The notes under the pieces are model-generated. The model saw only the letters and a list, made by a program, of their open reading frames with translations, was not told the DNA's origin and did not search any database. The position numbers and the translations under genes were made by a program. Below are positions 9,290-16,424 of a DNA stretch of 41,869 bases, piece after piece. The stretch is from Bacteroidota bacterium (GTDB lineage Bacteria > Bacteroidota > Ignavibacteria > Kryptoniales > JAKASW01): positions 1 to 41,869 of the forward strand of contig JAJZNW010000022.1 in the NCBI GenBank assembly GCA_021811615.1. Direction: 5' to 3'. The first letter of the stretch is position 1; every line of letters starts with the position of its first letter.

Positions 9290-9514
9290 CCGTGATAATT
9301 CGCTCCGCTTTCAAGCGCGATTGTATTCGCTCTTGGTCCGTCCCTGCCGCGCCATCGGCGGATTGAAGACCGGGACAGCATGTTCAGAAAGCCTTTTTCC
9401 GAACGGCGGTTCACGCAGCATCCGGGTATGTTTCGAGGCCCGTTCACTGATAATGGAAGAAGATGCTGTCACCTGCTATCGCCGGCTTTTCACGACCACA
9501 GATCGCCGCCATCT

Positions 9515-9544
9515 AATCCACCAATCCACCATTATTATTCCACC
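9515..9544. repeat. Degenerate AATCCACC array at the 3' end of nagA
   Basis: AATCCACC occurs at 9515-9522 and 9523-9530, and ATTCCACC at 9537-9544. The array spans the last codons of nagA and its 3' flank. Its short unit and position resemble the arrays at 10762-10796 and 29421-29529. No function is known to me. Confidence 0.5.
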
Positions 9545-10722
9545 ATTCTTTCATTACCACTGAACCTTACCTCTCCATCCTTCAAGGTCAGCCAGACCCT
9601 GAAATCGTTATCAAGGACAACGATATCTGCTGATTTCCCTTCCTCCAGGCTCCCGGTCCGGCCGTCGATACCGATAGATCGCGCCGCGTTAGTAGACGCC
9701 ATTCGCGAAAGCTCCGGAAGACCGACGCCATCGAAACCTGCGACGAGCGCCACCCCCTTTTCGAATCCCAGCGTGCTCCCGGCAAGAGTCCCGTCAGCCA
9801 TCCGTGAAATGCCGCCGACAACGTTGACGATGTTCCCGGCGGAGTCGTAGTCCCCGTCCGGCAAGCCGGCTGCGCGCATGGAGTCAGTGATTAGAAGTAC
9901 CCTGTCAGGAGATTTTATCTTCAATGCGAGCCTCATGATATCCGGATGAACATGGATTCCATCGGCGATTATCTGAGCATCGAGCGCATCGGAGACAAGC
10001 GCCTCAGAGAGAAACCCCGGCGTCCGGTGGTGCAAACCTGGCATCGCGTTGAATAGGTGTGTCACCTGGCTCGCGCCGAGGTCGACGGCCTTCGCCGCGG
10101 TCCGGGCATCCGCATTCGAGTGGCCGACCGCAACCACGACTCCCGCCATCACCGCTTCCGATATTATCTCATCAATGCCGTTCAGTTCAGGGGCGACCGT
10201 GATTAGTTTTATGAATCCCTCCCCGGCTTCTATGACTTTTCTAAACTCTCGAAGATCGGGCTCTTCAATGTACTCTTTCTTATTCCCGCCGCTCATAGCC
10301 CTGTTTATATAAGGGCCCTCGAGATGGATACCCATAATGTTTGAATCGCCGTTTTGACGCTTCAGGTACTCCGCCAGCCTTCGAACTGCCGTGACCAGGA
10401 GCCCGTGCGGCAGAGGTACTAGCGTTGCAAGAACCGATGTAGCGCCGTGACTGAAGTAATAAGTGGAAAGGGCCCTGTATGCGCCTTCATCTTCATCTTT
10501 GAAATCGTATCCGGCCCCCCCATGTGTATGAACGTCAAAGAATCCTGGGAATACCAGTTTCCCCCTACAATCGATTGTAGAAATTCCCGGATGAGGGCCG
10601 GCGCTTTCTCTCTTCGCAATTCTCTTGATGATCCCGTCTTCGACCAAGACGACCGAAGATTTAAGGATCTTCCTCGGAGTAACTACATCTCCGCCCGCCA
10701 GGATAATTTTTCCTTTTTTCAT
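9535..10722 (-). CDS. nagA: N-acetylglucosamine-6-phosphate deacetylase
   Basis: This enzyme removes the acetyl group from GlcNAc-6-phosphate in the cytoplasm, giving glucosamine-6-phosphate for amino-sugar use and cell-wall recycling. The 395-residue length is normal for the family. Seen motifs are DVHTHGG (H65, H67), GIHLEGPYIN (metal ligand E135), VGHSNAD (H201), THLFNAMPGLHHRTPG (H222) and the catalytic aspartate in LLITDSMRAAGLPDG (D280). There is no Shine-Dalgarno sequence before the ATG, but a near-consensus promoter ends only nine bases upstream, so translation is probably leaderless. No nagB or sugar kinase is in the window. Upstream is the DprA-like gene, separated by an 81-bp gap that holds a 7-bp repeat array. 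Confidence 0.93.
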   Translation of the reverse strand: MKKGKIILAGGDVVTPRKILKSSVVLVEDGIIKRIAKRESAGPHPGISTIDCRGKLVFPGFFDVHTHGGAGYDFKDEDEGAYRALSTYYFSHGATSVLATLVPLPHGLLVTAVRRLAEYLKRQNGDSNIMGIHLEGPYINRAMSGGNKKEYIEEPDLREFRKVIEAGEGFIKLITVAPELNGIDEIISEAVMAGVVVAVGHSNADARTAAKAVDLGASQVTHLFNAMPGLHHRTPGFLSEALVSDALDAQIIADGIHVHPDIMRLALKIKSPDRVLLITDSMRAAGLPDGDYDSAGNIVNVVGGISRMADGTLAGSTLGFEKGVALVAGFDGVGLPELSRMASTNAARSIGIDGRTGSLEEGKSADIVVLDNDFRVWLTLKDGEVRFSGNERMVE

Positions 10723-10731
10723 AGCGTTTCG

Positions 10732-10760
10732 ATTATAAGTCCCTCACCCGTCAGAGTCAA
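10732..10760 (-). promoter_or_regulatory. Near-consensus sigma70 promoter of nagA
   Basis: On the minus strand TTGACT (10760-10755), a 17-bp spacer and TATAAT (10737-10732) match the sigma70 consensus at 11 of 12 positions. The -10 ends nine bases before the nagA ATG, which places the expected transcription start within a few bases of the start codon. Confidence 0.7.
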
Positions 10761-10761
10761 A

Positions 10762-10796
10762 TCCTACTTCCTACTGCCTACTACATACTACCTACT
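10762..10796. repeat. Five-unit 7-bp repeat array upstream of the nagA promoter
   Basis: Five consecutive 7-mers read TCCTACT, TCCTACT, GCCTACT, ACATACT and ACCTACT. The array fills the gap between the stop codon of the DprA-like gene and the nagA -35 box and abuts that box. It could be inert low-complexity DNA or a binding site for an activator. Confidence 0.65.
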
Positions 10797-10803
10797 TCGT
10801 ATC

Positions 10804-11415
10804 CTACCACCGTCCTCTCCATCTCTCCGCCCCCGCGCTTATGAGATTCTCGTTTTCCTTAAGATCGAATGTGCTGATGTCCCTCCCTTCCTGCAGAAGC
10901 TCACATGCAAGAGCGAGCGTCCTGCTGTTCTGGGATGCATGGAGAAAAAACACCTTATCAGCCGCGGCAGCGACAAACCGGTTTCTCAGTTCAGCAACAG
11001 ATTTCGTCGCTCGCTTTTGTCTCGCGGAAAATGGCGACATGATGAGCATTCGACCTTCCTCAATTGCGCCTTTCCATTCCGGAGTGAGTCGCATCCCGTG
11101 TAGCCCTCGAGCCGGGCAAACCACGACGGCCTGTGCGCCTTTTATCAGCACTTCCAGGCACATTTTCTCGACAGGAGTCTGGAAACCTCCGATGACCGGT
11201 ATCCCCTTCGCTCGAAGGTCTTCAGCAAATTCGTGACTCTTCCTAATTACCTTCCCCGGACACCTCCTTGAACAGAACAAAGCGAACAGGTCCCCCTTGA
11301 GAAGGCCTGCGTTGCCAATAGCCCGGACCGTCGGAAATTTTTCAAAGCTCCAGCTTTCAGCAAAATTGATAAAAAGCTGAGGCTCCTTCGAACAAACGAT
11401 CTCAACAATATCCAT
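10804..11415 (-). CDS. Stand-alone DprA/SLOG-like Rossmann-fold protein
   Basis: This 203-residue soluble protein aligns by eye with the central Rossmann domain of DprA (Smf). The N-terminal part reads AIGNAGLLKG with FALFCSRRCPG. The middle reads IPVIGGFQTPVEKMCLEVL, where DprA has its GG(L/M)A.GID..AH region, followed by AQAVVVCPARGL. The end reads ENLISAGAER, matching the N.LI..GA end of DprA. It lacks the N-terminal SAM/HhH domain and the C-terminal winged helix of true DprA, whose usual length is about 300-380 residues. Nucleotide or ssDNA binding is possible; SLOG-family nucleotide sensing is the alternative. The ATG has GAGG about nine bases upstream. It sits between the GH5 gene and nagA with no competence genes nearby. 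Confidence 0.6.
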   Translation of the reverse strand: MDIVEIVCSKEPQLFINFAESWSFEKFPTVRAIGNAGLLKGDLFALFCSRRCPGKVIRKSHEFAEDLRAKGIPVIGGFQTPVEKMCLEVLIKGAQAVVVCPARGLHGMRLTPEWKGAIEEGRMLIMSPFSARQKRATKSVAELRNRFVAAAADKVFFLHASQNSRTLALACELLQEGRDISTFDLKENENLISAGAERWRGRW

Positions 11416-11548
11416 CTCGCATACCCTCGCCCGTTAACGAATGTCGCACCATCCGACACCAGCAAACACCCGGAGGTCATCACTCTTTCAATTCCCCCGG
11501 TCAGCTGCATTTCCTAAAGATAACTTGCCTGGATACTATAACGTATTC

Positions 11549-13150
11549 TCATTTCATAAGGATCATCTTTCCACCGGCGACTCTCCCATCATATTCCAGC
11601 CTGTCGAAATACACACCGCTTGCAAGGCCCGCACCGTCAAATTGAACTTCGTGAGTTCCGGGGTTCTCGAATCCACTGACGAGAGTTCTCACTCTTCTCC
11701 CGAGGACGTCATAGACAATCAGCGTCACCCACCCTCGTTCTGGAATGGAATAACCGACCACCGTGGTCGGGTTGAAAGGGTTCGGATAGTTGTTCAACAG
11801 CTTGAAAGAAACCGGATTGTTGACCTGCGCGACAGCTGTTATTAATGAGTCTTTCAGCATGATAGGATAAGACTGCATGACAGTAGAGTCCTTCGTCGTG
11901 AGACTCAGCCGGTAGTAGTATGTCGACCCAAGAGAAACGCTGTCGTCGATGAAGGTCGAATCTCCCGGACCGAGCTCTCTGTAATTGGCAAAATCCGCGC
12001 TGGCAATTCCCTTTTGCGGGGGACCGCCAACTGCACGCTCCACAGTGATGCTGTCGCTATCGGGATCCCTGTTTTTCCATTGCAACTCGATCGGGCCGCC
12101 GGGATACTCGGAAATACTCAGGTTAGTCGGGGACTGCGGATATGTGTGGACGAGTATATCCTTTATCTCGTTGAAGGTCCCTGCTCTCCTGTAAAATATC
12201 GTGAAGCTCCCTCCATCGTCCCATGCGAATGGTGCAACCCCCTGCTGCTGTGCCTGATCCACAACAGTGGCATAGGCATACATTCGGGGGTTATATGCAC
12301 ACGTGTTAATGAAACCGTACTCGCCGAGTATTACCGGGATGCCGGTCTTCTTTGACCAGGCAGTGGCCTGGCTCATCTCAGACTTTATGGTAGTCAGGAT
12401 ATTCGTATTTGAAGTCGTGCCCCCGTTAAGTCCGAATGGCCACGGATCGTATGAATGATAATATGCGATCAGATACTTATCCGAAGAATCAGGGATCTGC
12501 GCTGTGACCATTTGTGCGACCCCCGACCACATATAGCCGGAATACGAGACAAGGCGGGTCGGGTTGATACGCCGGATTATCTTCAGGACTCGCGCGTTTA
12601 GCCGGTTCACGGCGGCTTCCGGCGCAGGGTTAGGCTCATTTAGGATTTCGAATATCAGACTGTCGGACTTGTTCCTGAAATGCGTGGCAATCTGGCTCCA
12701 TATGCTATCGAAGCGCGCGATCGCCGAATCTGCGTACGCCGTGTCTGCCGGGGCGGTTATCGCGAGCGTATCTTTAAGCCACATCTCATGATGGGCGTTG
12801 ATGATGACGAACAGACCGTTGTCAAGCCCCCAAGTTACCACCGAATCGACGCGTGCCATGAAAGTACTGTCGACCGTATAGGGAGGTTCGGTCATTGTTC
12901 GGTTGTCATAGCCCCATGTGATCGGTATCCTGACAGCATTGAAACCGGCTTTCTTCAGATCGGCGAAGAAACTTTCTTGCATCGGCGGGTTCCCCCAGGA
13001 CGTCCAGCCTCCGGGGTATGCATCCAGAGAGTTCCCTAAGTTGATTCCTCTTGTCATTTCCTTGACGGCTTCCTGTGCAGTCAACTGTGCCTTCGCGCTA
13101 ATCGAAGCTGCAAGCAAAAGCGATAACGCAACCAGTAGATTTCTTGCCAT
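11549..13150 (-). CDS. GH5-family endo-glucanase-type hydrolase with Fn3-like and T9SS domains
   Basis: A secreted glycoside hydrolase of family 5 (cellulase-like TIM barrel). Residues 1-21 form a signal peptide. The barrel runs from about 30 to 335 and carries RGINLGNSLDA, FNAVRIPITW, the acid/base glutamate in FEILNEPNP (E172) and the nucleophile glutamate in VILGEYGF (E277). A fibronectin-III-like segment follows (about 340-430). The last 80 residues are a T9SS tail (YPNPFNPTTVV, SGVYFDRL, KMILMK) that differs clearly from the tails of the GH76 and beta-helix proteins. AAAGGA is eight bases before the ATG. The substrate is probably a beta-1,4-glucan or beta-mannan, because GH5 subfamilies differ and cannot be separated by eye. 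It stands 133 bp upstream of the DprA-like gene. Confidence 0.87.
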   Translation of the reverse strand: MARNLLVALSLLLAASISAKAQLTAQEAVKEMTRGINLGNSLDAYPGGWTSWGNPPMQESFFADLKKAGFNAVRIPITWGYDNRTMTEPPYTVDSTFMARVDSVVTWGLDNGLFVIINAHHEMWLKDTLAITAPADTAYADSAIARFDSIWSQIATHFRNKSDSLIFEILNEPNPAPEAAVNRLNARVLKIIRRINPTRLVSYSGYMWSGVAQMVTAQIPDSSDKYLIAYYHSYDPWPFGLNGGTTSNTNILTTIKSEMSQATAWSKKTGIPVILGEYGFINTCAYNPRMYAYATVVDQAQQQGVAPFAWDDGGSFTIFYRRAGTFNEIKDILVHTYPQSPTNLSISEYPGGPIELQWKNRDPDSDSITVERAVGGPPQKGIASADFANYRELGPGDSTFIDDSVSLGSTYYYRLSLTTKDSTVMQSYPIMLKDSLITAVAQVNNPVSFKLLNNYPNPFNPTTVVGYSIPERGWVTLIVYDVLGRRVRTLVSGFENPGTHEVQFDGAGLASGVYFDRLEYDGRVAGGKMILMK

Positions 13151-13355
13151 GACTAGTATCCTTTCCCTTTTTGATACCTTGCAAAGAAGTTAGCTACAGC
13201 TTCCTGAATTGGCAACCACATAGAAATACTCCCTGCCATCATTGCGTCATCCGGAAAACCAGACATGCTTCGCTATGAAAAACGATTATGGAACCAGGAC
13301 CGTCATGGAATCATTCGTTCGGCCGTAATAAGTCGGCGACGACAAATCGAATCGG

Positions 13356-15482
13356 CTATTTTATGCCATCGATCGCAGATGTGACTATACCTGGCGTGAT
13401 CAGCTCCGGAAGTATCACGGGCTTCGAGTCGGCACCCGGAGGATAAAGGACATAAAGCGGCACACTTTCCCTGCCGAACGCGGCAAGAGCTTTCGCTATC
13501 ACCGGGTCCTGGTTGGTCCAGTCGGCCATGACCGCGACTATCCCCTTCTTCCTGAACGCCGCCGCCACCTCGGGTGAACTGAGAGCAACTCTTTGGTTGA
13601 CCTGGCAGCTCAAACACCACGCGGCAGTGAAGTCGATGAATACCGGCTTCCGCTCTTTGCGAAGAGTCGCCACCAGTTCCGGACTGAACGGCTTCCAGGT
13701 GATACTTCCTATGCTTGCCTCGGCCGATCCTTCAGTGGAAGCTCTCGGCGAGATATTCTGAAGCGAAAATGCCAGGCCACCCGCAAGAGCGAGAATGGCG
13801 AGAGCTTGCGCGATCCTTCTGGTAAGCTTGGATCTGTAAAGTGTTCCCCACCTTCCATATACCCATGCACCGAGACCGACAATGAGAAGACTCACCAGGA
13901 GGAGCATCACTCCCTGGGCGCCAGCCTGCTGACTCAGCACCCACAGAAGCCAAAGAACAGTCGCCATCAGAAGGAATCCCATGAACTGTTTCAAGGTCTC
14001 CATCCAAGCACCCGGCTTCGGGACGAATCGAAGAAGCGCCGGTGAAGTCGTCAGGACGAGATACGGAGTCGCCATCCCGAGCCCCAGAAAAGTAAATATG
14101 AGTATCGACCAATAGGCAGGCTGGCTCAGAGCGAAACCGAGTGCCGAGCCCATGAAAGGCGCCGTGCAGGGAGTCGCAACAACCGTCGCAAGGACGCCGC
14201 TGATGAAAGATCCCCAATAGCTCGACCTTCCCTGAACATTCTGACCCACCGTCGTCAGCGATACACCAATCTCGAAGACCCCAAACATGCTTAAACCGAA
14301 AAGGAAAAGGAAAACGGAGAGTATCGTCACAAACCCTATCGATTGCAGCTGGAACCCCCAACCGAGCGATTGACCTCCCGCGCGGAGAACGAGCAGCAGT
14401 CCCGCGAGTATCCAGAAAGACGCGACGACCCCGGTCGTAAATGCAGCGCCGTGCCTTATGATCTTCTTCTTCTCTTCGCCGGCCTGCTTAACGAAGCCGA
14501 GTATTTTCAGAGAAAGGACAGGGAGTACACACGGCATGAGGTTCAGTATGGCCCCGCCTGCAAAGGCAAACACCAGCATCAACAGCAGCTCGCCGGCGCC
14601 GGAGGACGACTGCACTGTCGGCGTACCGATACGCGGTCCGCCTGAGAGCCGTGACATAAACGAAACCGCTTTCTCAGACCCAGCCCCCCGCCAACCCGAA
14701 TCGGATACCAGGACACCGCTCACACTATCCTGGCCGTGATAGCTGGACGTGTCGAGAGGCATCGACAGGACATATCCGCCTGTTGTCCTGGAAAGGACCT
14801 GGGCAGAATCAGCTTGAATGAAAAACGACGCCTTGTCAGGAAAGAAAGTAATTTGTTTGATCTCACCTTTATACCAAACGGGCTTGAGAGCCCGAATCTG
14901 AAGTACGCCTTTGTTTACTGTCGCATCGAATGTCCAACCCGAATTGTCCACGGGCAACATGGCACGGGCCTGAGAAATCAGCTTCGAACCGGGCGTACTT
15001 GGCTCCGCCGGTCCTGTCCCCACTTTCATATCGACGGATACGTTCGCATGCCCCGGCATGCAGACGTCTTTGCAAACCAGCCAGCCGACATCCGCACTCA
15101 GTGCGACCGACGTTCCCGGCTTGACATCTTTCGATGGGGTAATTTGTGTCAGAAGATAAGCAGTCCCTTCGTAACCGTAGTTGACGAGACCCTCAAACTC
15201 GAATTTCTCAGGGTAGGGCCATTGAAGCGGTCCGGCTTTGTATCCCTCCGGGAGTTTCCAGGCGACAGACGTGGCGTACCCGGAGTTGCCAGGATTATTC
15301 CAGTAGATGTGCCAGCCAGGTGTGACTTCGAGACGAACAGCCACCCAGAACGGTTTGCCCGGTTGTATTGTGGCTACCCCCGGAATCAAATCCACCTTTA
15401 CGTGATTGTCGTTCAGCCCGAACGCAAATGAATTCCCCCAGAGGAGAAGCAACATCACCGAATATTTCAATATACTTTTCAC
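13356..15482 (-). CDS. DsbD/ScsB-type protein-disulfide reductase
   Basis: A membrane protein of about 710 residues that passes electrons from cytoplasmic thioredoxin to periplasmic thiol proteins. In order it has a signal peptide, an N-terminal periplasmic domain containing GWLVCKDVCMPG with its Cys pair, a CcdA-like membrane domain of about eight helices with a Cys in NLMPCVLPVLSLK and another in VVATPCTAPFMG, and a C-terminal thioredoxin domain with DFTAAWCLSCQVNQR (CLSC active site). The CKDVCMPG form of the N-terminal domain is closer to ScsB than to classical DsbD. I chose the GTG at 15482 because AGGA lies six bases upstream and the signal peptide begins there. The ATG at 15506 is in frame but has no ribosome site. 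No partner (DsbC, cytochrome c maturation or Scs genes) is adjacent. Confidence 0.88.
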   Translation of the reverse strand: MKSILKYSVMLLLLWGNSFAFGLNDNHVKVDLIPGVATIQPGKPFWVAVRLEVTPGWHIYWNNPGNSGYATSVAWKLPEGYKAGPLQWPYPEKFEFEGLVNYGYEGTAYLLTQITPSKDVKPGTSVALSADVGWLVCKDVCMPGHANVSVDMKVGTGPAEPSTPGSKLISQARAMLPVDNSGWTFDATVNKGVLQIRALKPVWYKGEIKQITFFPDKASFFIQADSAQVLSRTTGGYVLSMPLDTSSYHGQDSVSGVLVSDSGWRGAGSEKAVSFMSRLSGGPRIGTPTVQSSSGAGELLLMLVFAFAGGAILNLMPCVLPVLSLKILGFVKQAGEEKKKIIRHGAAFTTGVVASFWILAGLLLVLRAGGQSLGWGFQLQSIGFVTILSVFLFLFGLSMFGVFEIGVSLTTVGQNVQGRSSYWGSFISGVLATVVATPCTAPFMGSALGFALSQPAYWSILIFTFLGLGMATPYLVLTTSPALLRFVPKPGAWMETLKQFMGFLLMATVLWLLWVLSQQAGAQGVMLLLVSLLIVGLGAWVYGRWGTLYRSKLTRRIAQALAILALAGGLAFSLQNISPRASTEGSAEASIGSITWKPFSPELVATLRKERKPVFIDFTAAWCLSCQVNQRVALSSPEVAAAFRKKGIVAVMADWTNQDPVIAKALAAFGRESVPLYVLYPPGADSKPVILPELITPGIVTSAIDGIK

Positions 15483-15918
15483 AACCGTTCCTGATTTTGT
15501 TAACATTAAAACGTCACCGCGATTTTACCCTGATGGTTAGATGCCGACCCGGTACACGCGATGCACGTTTCGCTCACGACTCTGATTGGATAGTGCCGTT
15601 CAATAGGATTCCCTTCATTGGTAATATGCTCATAGTTGTTCGAAAGGAAAAACATCTCTGCCGGATCTCATAATTAATAACGCCCATTCGGACGCTGACG
15701 TTCTTCAATACATTCATTAGGGGTTCAGAAACATCTGACGGTACTCCCAAATAGGTCTTCCGGAAATTATTCCGAAGGAAATGAATTCCATAAAGATCAG
15801 AAGAGGAACCCGAATGACCGTTTGTGGATCGGATCGGTAGCGACTCGCCGGGAGCTTTCAATGCGATGCGCTGTGATCTCATTTGGCAGGATTTGAAACG
15901 CGGCCCACAGACACTAAA

Positions 15919-16041
15919 CATTAGAAAAGCATTAGACACAACCAAACCTAATATTTCATATTTTATATTGATCTCTAATTAGGCTACATTAGTTATGAAT
16001 TACATGACACAGTCTATTTATAGGCTCGATCATATAATTAG
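15919..16041. promoter_or_regulatory. ATTAG/CTAAT half-site cluster upstream of hipB
   Basis: ATTAG occurs at 15920, 15931, 15988 and 16037, CTAAT at 15948, and the palindrome CTAATTAG at 15975-15982. The first two form CATTAGA repeats 11 bp apart, about one helical turn. All lie upstream of the candidate hipB -35 box. HipB-type antitoxins repress their own operon by binding inverted repeats, so this is a candidate operator array. Confidence 0.45.
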
Positions 16042-16052
16042 ATTTCGAACTT

Positions 16053-16082
16053 TTGAACGCTTGATTTGTTTAGTAATACAAT
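16053..16082 (+). promoter_or_regulatory. Candidate hipBA promoter
   Basis: TTGAAC (16053-16058), 18-bp spacer and TACAAT (16077-16082) match sigma70 with good scores. The -10 ends 12 bases before the preferred hipB ATG at 16095, so the transcript would have a very short leader. Confidence 0.45.
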
Positions 16083-16094
16083 AAAGGAATGATC

Positions 16095-16424
16095 ATGGAA
16101 TTCAGTACGATGAGCGATTCCGCTGTCCTTTCGGAATTCGGTGAAAGAGTGAGACGGGAGAGGCTGAACCAGAATCGGACGCAGGCCGAACTAGCGACCG
16201 CCGCACGAGTTGGACTGAACGTCATCAAAAGACTGGAGACGGGTGACGGGTGTACCCTGTCGAGCTTCATCAGGGTATCTCGCGCGCTCGGAAAGATCGA
16301 CGCATTGGACGCGCTTTTCCCCGAACCTGGAGTGAGCCCGATCCAACTGGCCCGACTCGCCGGACGGGAACGCAAACAAGCATCGGGCGGGCGGGGACGG
16401 AGGAAAGGGACCGGAAATGGCTAA
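16095..16424 (+). CDS. hipB: HipB-like XRE-family antitoxin
   Basis: A 109-residue DNA-binding antitoxin. An XRE/Cro helix-turn-helix spans about residues 15-70 (FGERVRRERLNQNRTQAELA then VGLNVIKRLETGDGCTLSSF), and the basic tail GRERKQASGGRGRRKG may be the flexible end that reaches HipA or DNA. I chose the ATG at 16095, which has AAAGGA six bases upstream. An ATG at 16089 touches that ribosome site directly and is less likely, unless the transcript is leaderless and begins there. The stop codon overlaps the hipA start by eight bases, the tight coupling usual in toxin-antitoxin pairs. It probably represses its own promoter through the half-sites upstream. Confidence 0.85.
   Translation: MEFSTMSDSAVLSEFGERVRRERLNQNRTQAELATAARVGLNVIKRLETGDGCTLSSFIRVSRALGKIDALDALFPEPGVSPIQLARLAGRERKQASGGRGRRKGTGNG

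Larger units (their letters stand above)
15507..16094. other. Divergent intergenic region between dsbD-like gene and hipB
   Basis: About 590 bp without a credible gene; the one moderate open frame on the minus strand (15574-15945) has no signal, repeat or family pattern. The half nearest hipB (15910-16094) is much richer in A and T than the surroundings and contains the half-site array and promoter listed separately. Confidence 0.5.

Noticed and set aside
10804..11415. Call as canonical DprA
   Set aside because: It lacks the flanking domains and is much shorter than the family, so only DprA/SLOG-like is claimed.
15574..15945. 123-codon minus-strand frame between the dsbD-like gene and hipB
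   Set aside because: No ribosome site, signal, repeat or family pattern, and the composition does not look coding.
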